Assembly (NCBI GenBank): GCA_002353205.1
Contig: DEJE01000038.1
Coordinates: 1 to 64,000, forward strand
Direction of reading: 5' to 3'
Length of the DNA: 64,000 bases
Source: Prevotella sp. UBA2756
GTDB taxonomy: Bacteria > Bacteroidota > Bacteroidia > Bacteroidales > Bacteroidaceae
Shown here: positions 60,531 to 64,000 of the stretch, in pieces
Numbering within the stretch: the stretch's first letter is position 1
Layout of the letters: each line of letters opens with the position of its first letter
Notes under the pieces: model-generated
The model's database searches: none
The model's input: only the letters and a program-made list of their open reading frames with translations
Told to the model about the DNA's origin: nothing
Translations under genes and position numbers: made by a program

Positions 60531-61337
60531 TTATTTAAACAATACGACTCCAAGGGTCACGATGACCGATGCCAGCGAAATCCAGAAACTGTAGGTCATT
60601 GTCTGGCTGCCGTTCGTGGTAGACTGCATCTGCTTGGTCTTGTTGGCCTTCACGTAGATGACGTCACCCTGCTGAATGTAGAAGACGGGCGACTGCAGCA
60701 GCTGCTTGCCTTGCGTCAGGTCGACGTTGTAGACCTTTGCTCCGCCATCTTCCTGCCTGATGACTTGTATGTCGTTGCGCACGCCGAACGAGGTCAGATC
60801 GCCCACGGCGCTGAAGGCTTCCAGTATGGAATAGTTGTCTTTGGGGATGGCATACGTGCCGGGACGCTGCACTTCACCCATGACGTTGAACGTGCGGTTG
60901 GTCATGTCGACCGTCACCGAGGCATCGTTCACCAGGTTCTGACCCCGCAGCTCCTTCTCCAGGAAGAGCTCAGCTTCGCGCCGCGTCATGCCCCCCAGCT
61001 TCACCTTGCCCAGGAACGGGAAGTTGATGCTGCCGTTCTCGTCGACCACATAGTTGATCATGTAGTCGATGGCGTTCATGTTGTTGGGGTTATATTCCGA
61101 GATCAGTGTCTTGTTGTACGCCATGCGCAGCTCCGGATTCTTCGTCTCCACCACGATGTTCAGCTCATCCTGCGGCTTGATGGTGATGGGATTCGATGAT
61201 GTCAGTGCTACCAGTTCGCCCGGCGTGAGGTCCTGGAAGTAATTATAGTCAGCAGGGGCTTTGCAAGAGGCAAACCCCATGGCCACGCCGGCGATAAGGA
61301 CCAGCGCTGCCATTCTTGACTTGAAACGTATCAGCAT
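60531..61337 (-). CDS. wza: Wza-type polysaccharide export lipoprotein
   Basis: A 268-residue outer-membrane export protein. Lipobox at GFASC (Cys25), Poly_export domain (ITIKPQDELNIVVETKNPEL) and an SLBB-like domain (FNVMGEVQRPGTYAIPKDNYSI in two blocks). A C-terminal helix (SFWISLASVIVTLGVVLF) ends the protein. First gene of the operon, 9 bp ahead of wzc. A -7 box lies 62 bp upstream. Confidence 0.94.
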   Translation of the reverse strand: MLIRFKSRMAALVLIAGVAMGFASCKAPADYNYFQDLTPGELVALTSSNPITIKPQDELNIVVETKNPELRMAYNKTLISEYNPNNMNAIDYMINYVVDENGSINFPFLGKVKLGGMTRREAELFLEKELRGQNLVNDASVTVDMTNRTFNVMGEVQRPGTYAIPKDNYSILEAFSAVGDLTSFGVRNDIQVIRQEDGGAKVYNVDLTQGKQLLQSPVFYIQQGDVIYVKANKTKQMQSTTNGSQTMTYSFWISLASVIVTLGVVLFK

Positions 61338-61398
61338 AGTATACTATTTTTAATATATATATAAACTCAAAAAAACGCGTTTTGTTGCATTGAGCCTG

Positions 61399-61406
61399 CA
61401 AAATTA
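61399..61406 (-). promoter_or_regulatory. -7 box of the capsule operon
   Basis: TAATTTTG on the minus strand. No clear -33 box. The divergent gap to ssrA (61338-61750, 413 bp) holds this, the ssrA promoter and nothing else I can identify. Confidence 0.55.
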
Positions 61407-61641
61407 GTCATTTTTTCTGAGAAAACGCTACTTTATGCCTCCTTTTAGCTGTTTTCCTTGTTTTTATTACACTTCTTCTGGCAGACAAGGCAAATGTGCA
61501 GGCTTTATATGGCTCGTTTCATGAGAATACATGGCTGTTGTGCTACACGAAGGAAATGCTCATAGGTCCGTTAAAAAAGGAAGGATGAAGAAAAACGCAA
61601 AAAAAATAGGGGAAAAGAATGCTGGTTTCAAAAATAATTAT

Positions 61642-61649
61642 TATCTTTG
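61642..61649 (+). promoter_or_regulatory. -7 box of ssrA
   Basis: TATCTTTG, about 100 bp ahead of the mature tmRNA 5' end. The leader between has a GTTGTTGA/TCAGCAAC stem (61726-61744) that may take part in 5' processing. Confidence 0.6.
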
Positions 61650-61750
61650 CAGTCCGAAATGAAAGCTGAAGGCAAGCGCTCCTGAGTGCAGGACGGTCGA
61701 GCCGGAGGCCTTACGCATTTCGAAGTTGTTGATAGTCAGCAACAAACAAT

Positions 61751-62148
61751 GGGGTTGACTGGATTTGACAGCGGGTTGAAATGGTACGTAAGCACGCGGA
61801 GCCTCGTTGGCTATCTCCTAAAACGAAGCGAACAACAAATTAATTGGCAACAACAAGTATGCTCTCGCTGCTTAATCGAAGCACAGTAGATTACGAGCTT
61901 AATTCCGTCACTAGGTGATGGAACGAGACGTCGCTCAAGGGATGTTGTCCCGAATCTCCTTGGACCAGCGGCGCAGGTAAATCGGGAATAGCGCGGTCAG
62001 GCCCCGATGGCCGTGTGAAATCTTAGGGGATAAGGTGCCGGTTGGTGGTCCAGGTCTTGCCGACACTCGAAAACCAAAGTCTGGAATAAGCGTGTAGAAA
62101 GCGTATGGTTTCCCTGTTTGGACGCGGGTTCGACTCCCGCCAGCTCCA
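61751..62148 (+). ncRNA. ssrA: Transfer-messenger RNA (tmRNA)
   Basis: The 5' end GGGGTTGACTGGATTTGACAG and the 3' end GGACGCGGGTTCGACTCCCGCCAGCTCCA form the tRNA-like domain: the acceptor arms pair GGGGTTG with CAGCTCC and the T-arm GCGGG/CCCGC is intact. The internal frame encodes the tag ANNKLIGNNKYALAA followed by TAA (61830-61877 region). It rescues stalled ribosomes and marks the product for proteolysis. CCA is not fully encoded after A62148. The 3' end appears to be the insertion site of the region to its right. Confidence 0.97.
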
Positions 62149-62154
62149 CAATAG

Positions 62155-62174
62155 TCATTGATAATCAATGATTT
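62155..62174 (+). terminator. Possible ssrA terminator
   Basis: TCATTGA/TCAATGA perfect 7-bp stem with a TAA loop, followed by TTT. Weak. Confidence 0.4.
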
Positions 62175-62298
62175 GCAGATTTTACGCACGTAATTACGCA
62201 CGTTTTAGCGGATTGCGTGCCCCTATTCCAAAAGAAAAAAGCCGCCTATCTTCACAGACCAGCGACCTCGGAACTTTGTAACTGAGTCGGAAATAATA

Positions 62299-62751
62299 TT
62301 AAGCGATCAGGGGGGTGATCGTCTTTAATAGCTCGGAATATTCGTACAAGCAATTTGCAACCGTATGGGTATAAGCTGCCCTTTCTCCCAGATCTTCAGA
62401 GTGCGGAATCATTGCCAACACACTTGCAGCCTCAGCAACACACTCCTTTGATTCTTCTAGGGTTATGCTTTCCTTGAAATAGATTTCAAGTGTAGAATAA
62501 TCGTGGATCGTCTTTTCTTCTGCTCTCTTGGCCGTTGCATTTTCAAGCAATTTCAAAGCCTTATCAAATCTTTCGTTACTTTCATCTATCTTTTTTTGAT
62601 AAGATTCGCAATCCAATAGAAGGTTGTGGCGTTCTGCACTGAGTGCCTTGTTACGTTCTTCCAATTCTTCGACTTTCATTTCAAGGTCTCGGATTTCAAT
62701 TTTTGCATCTCTCAACTTTGCCCATATCGGGGCTTTTTTCCTGTTACTCAT
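62299..62751 (-). CDS. Coiled-coil protein of unknown function
   Basis: A 150-residue protein. Residues about 10-85 are heptad-rich (KIEIRDLEMKVEELEERNKAL, SYQKKIDESNERFDKALKLLEN), a long coiled coil; the rest is helical with no signal peptide. I do not recognise it. A -7 box (TATCTTTG, 62820-62813) lies 62 bp upstream. Codon use is more AT-rich than in the genes left of ssrA, in line with a mobile element. Confidence 0.7.
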   Translation of the reverse strand: MSNRKKAPIWAKLRDAKIEIRDLEMKVEELEERNKALSAERHNLLLDCESYQKKIDESNERFDKALKLLENATAKRAEEKTIHDYSTLEIYFKESITLEESKECVAEAASVLAMIPHSEDLGERAAYTHTVANCLYEYSELLKTITPLIA

Positions 62752-62812
62752 ATTCTTCTTATTTGTGCCCTGGTGGTTGGCCGGGGCGTTGCCTTTTTAT
62801 CATTTCCGGGGG

Positions 62813-62820
62813 CAAAGATA
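62813..62820 (-). promoter_or_regulatory. -7 box of the coiled-coil gene
   Basis: TATCTTTG on the minus strand. Confidence 0.5.
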
Positions 62821-62935
62821 AGATATTTTTATGATACTGAAAAATGCTTGATTTTGGGCAAAATCGGCGGAATAAACCAAACGGTTTACCCCTTCACAAA
62901 AAGGAAAATCACACGAGAAACAGCCGCCGAGAATA

Positions 62936-63223
62936 ATGTATAATAGCCTACTCAAATACGTAAACCAATTGGTTTATCAGACATTTAGACACTTTTTTTG
63001 CTCTCTTTGTTTTTTTTATATTTTGTTCACGTTCTGCAAGTGCTTCGCCACGTCAATACTACCGACACCCGAGAAGTTCTTGGAGTACCAGCGGGCCATC
63101 CTCGACGGGAAGGACGTGTCCGGCTGGCAATGGGAAGGTGAGGTGAAGGACGTGCCAGGATGGTTCAAAGCAAACTTCCCGGAAAGATACAAGATTATCA
63201 GTAGGCTGCTCGGAATATCATAA
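62936..63223 (+). CDS. Short ORF, possibly a gene remnant
   Basis: 95 residues. The first 35 are hydrophobic and AT-rich (RHFFCSLCFFYILFTFCKC) while the rest (PTPEKFLEYQRAILDGKDVSGWQWEGEVKDVP in pieces) is GC-richer and looks like normal coding sequence. The true start may therefore lie inside, or this is the tail of a broken gene. Its stop abuts the stop of the small convergent ORF at 63224, which supports a real 3' end. Confidence 0.4.
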   Translation: MYNSLLKYVNQLVYQTFRHFFCSLCFFYILFTFCKCFATSILPTPEKFLEYQRAILDGKDVSGWQWEGEVKDVPGWFKANFPERYKIISRLLGIS

Positions 63224-63397
63224 TCACACGAAGCCATAAGTCGAGCAAATGCGCTCGCCCTGCTTTGAGTACTCAACAATCTCAACACGTCGCGCCTTTG
63301 ATTTTTCACAGGGCATGTGGTGAGCATCATAATAATAGGCAACCGAATATGCACCGCCATTCGGTGTGGGCTCGTTAATTCGTTCAGAAGTAATCAT
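63224..63397 (-). CDS. Small 57-residue protein, family unknown
   Basis: Starts MITSERINEPTPNGGAYS and contains a YYYD stretch and a Lys/Arg-rich part, ending TYGFV. The PTPNGGxYS pattern recalls small proteins of Bacteroidetes mobile elements, from memory only. A full consensus promoter (TTTTG, 19 bp, TAAATTTG) lies at 63433-63402, with the ATG only 4 bp beyond the -7 box, so the mRNA should be leaderless. Too short for routine ORF calls but well supported by the promoter. Confidence 0.6.
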   Translation of the reverse strand: MITSERINEPTPNGGAYSVAYYYDAHHMPCEKSKARRVEIVEYSKQGERICSTYGFV

Positions 63398-63401
63398 GTT
63401 G

Positions 63402-63433
63402 CAAATTTACGAATTATTTTTGAAACTACAAAA
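63402..63433 (-). promoter_or_regulatory. Promoter of the 57-residue ORF
   Basis: Minus strand TTTTG (63433-63429) and TAAATTTG (63409-63402), spacing 19 bp. Confidence 0.75.
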
Positions 63434-63612
63434 TAAAAGTGCAGGAGGTGGCTATTTACCACCCCTGCCTTGCTTTTTACGGTACAACACTTGTTTTGAT
63501 ACTACGCACCTGGGGGTCGTTTTCGGGTAGTAAAAGTGTGAACGTATTAAGGCAATACGCCCACACTTGTTCAGCAACTTGTCAACGTGCACTTATACCG
63601 CGCTTTGCGATA
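63434..63612 (-). ncRNA. Candidate structured RNA of the mobile element
   Basis: A consensus promoter (63649-63618) is followed by about 175 nt with a strong hairpin AAGTGTG..CGTATT/AATACG..CACACTT (63540-63574), a small ACAA/TTGT hairpin and an end hairpin GCAGG.GGTGG/CCACC.CTGC (63441-63468) before a T-rich stretch. No ATG-started ORF of note lies within. It could be a regulatory RNA of the element, for example an antisense or copy-control type; that is a guess. Confidence 0.5.
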
Positions 63613-63617
63613 CGTTG

Positions 63618-63649
63618 CAAAGTTAGCAATTATTATTCATTTGGCAAAA
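63618..63649 (-). promoter_or_regulatory. Promoter of the structured RNA
   Basis: Minus strand TTTTG (63649-63645) and TAACTTTG (63625-63618), spacing 19 bp: full match. Confidence 0.75.
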
Positions 63650-63738
63650 TGATATTGGCATAATTTATCTATGCGTGTTTGTGCTCGCGCACAATACAGG
63701 CTTATTGCTCTTGTCAATAATTCCCACACGGACACAAA

Positions 63739-63780
63739 GAAAAGCCGACACATACGCCCCAGCGAATTGTGACGGCTTTC
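63739..63780 (-). terminator. Terminator of the gene at the right edge
   Basis: GAAAGCCG-TCACA/TGTG-TCGGCTTTTC stem on the minus strand, then TTTCTTTG, just downstream of the partial gene's stop at 63787. Confidence 0.7.
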
Positions 63781-63786
63781 CCCTTG

Positions 63787-64000
63787 TCATGATTGAACCA
63801 ATACGCGAACCGTGCCACGCTTCACCTCAATAAGCCCCAGGCCTTTCATGTCTCGCAAAATGGCCTCAGCCGCTTTCGGGTAGGTATGGAAATGGCCGCA
63901 AAGACACGTGACAAAAGAACTGAGCGCGGTCAGATTTGTCTCGTAATGCCAGGCGAACCAATTACAAAAGTCATGTAATTGCGTCTGCGTTAATCCGCAT
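63787..64000 (-). CDS. Partial gene at the right edge, possible winged-helix protein
   Basis: An open frame runs from the window edge to the TGA at 63787-63789 (70 codons visible; the 5' end is beyond the window). It includes LTQTQLHDFCNWFAWHYE, HTYPKAAEAILRDMKGLGLIE and ends VKRGTVRVLVQS. The last 30 residues have the look of a winged-helix (helix, helix, two-stranded wing). A hairpin terminator follows its stop. Product not recognised. Confidence 0.55.
   Translation of the reverse strand, partial: CGLTQTQLHDFCNWFAWHYETNLTALSSFVTCLCGHFHTYPKAAEAILRDMKGLGLIEVKRGTVRVLVQS

Larger units (their letters stand above)
62149..64000. mobile_element. Probable end of an element integrated at the ssrA 3' end
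   Basis: Immediately after the tmRNA the sequence changes: short ORFs, AT-rich gaps and structured RNA, with no housekeeping gene to the window edge. Direct repeats TTACGCACG at 62182-62190 and 62194-62202 could be recombinase arm sites. The integrase and second end are not in view, so this rests on position and composition. ssrA 3' ends are well-known integration sites. Confidence 0.4.

Noticed and set aside
62120..62148. A separate tRNA gene (GGGTTCGACTCCC T-arm)
   Set aside because: It is the 3' half of the tmRNA tRNA-like domain, paired with the 5' end at 61751.
63439..63663. 74-residue plus-strand ORF in the mobile region
   Set aside because: It lies opposite the structured RNA, has no promoter on its strand and no coding signature.

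Overview
The window is a chromosomal piece of a Bacteroidales bacterium, most like Prevotella. The evidence is internal. Nearly every upstream region carries the Bacteroidetes -7 box TAnnTTTG, several with a TTTG -33 box about 19-20 bp upstream. There is a GDP-fucose salvage enzyme of the Bacteroides Fkp type, secreted proteins with short C-terminal sorting-like tails, a C10 (streptopain-like) peptidase, a TPP-riboswitch operon with a TonB receptor and a PnuC-type carrier, and a tmRNA with a ...YALAA tag. No nucleotide or protein search was run; all names come from reading motifs and translations.

Layout. 1-8643 (minus strand): sugar genes, namely a truncated L-fucose/L-arabinose isomerase-family gene, rhaB, a GSCFA protein, fkp and a YfhO-type membrane protein. 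8818-10000: the convergent AI-2/methyl-cycle pair mtnN and luxS. 10131-14722 (minus): a three-gene locus with a legumain-like C13 peptidase, a 622-residue secreted protein, and a single polypeptide that joins an ECF sigma factor, a transmembrane helix, a long linker and an outer-membrane beta-barrel. A 36-bp motif with conserved spacing lies upstream of the first two genes and is a candidate target promoter of that sigma factor. This is the most unusual system in the window. 14883-24028: MATE exporter, typA, an orphan trpB2 and mfd, a region full of GC-rich palindromic repeats that also sit in frame inside three of these genes. 24571-30682: an outer-membrane barrel protein, a LytS/LytTR two-component pair, a GT2 and a PlsC-type acyltransferase. 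30815-39027: nitroreductase, class II ribonucleotide reductase, folB, amidase, MlaD-like protein and dnaA. 39205-46047: C10 peptidase, a probable small RNA, the thiamine-uptake operon and a patatin-like protein. 46181-61337 (minus): a 13-gene capsule/exopolysaccharide operon (wza, wzc, phosphatase, wzy, acetyltransferase, wzx, wecC, wecB, two glycosyltransferases, deacetylase, aminotransferase, lipoprotein). 61751-62148: ssrA (tmRNA). 62149-64000: short ORFs and structured RNA of different character, probably the end of an element integrated at the ssrA 3' end.

Two families of short repeats shape the region. One is a GC-rich palindromic element (core CTCCCC(T)CGGGGAG-like) found between genes and in frame within matE, typA and mfd, with a related one in the capsule aminotransferase. 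The other is a heptamer (AGTTNAT / AATTAAG) in short tandem arrays, placed directly upstream of the -7 boxes of yfhO, luxS and typA and inside the GSCFA reading frame. A 60-bp perfect inverted repeat brackets trpB and its promoter.
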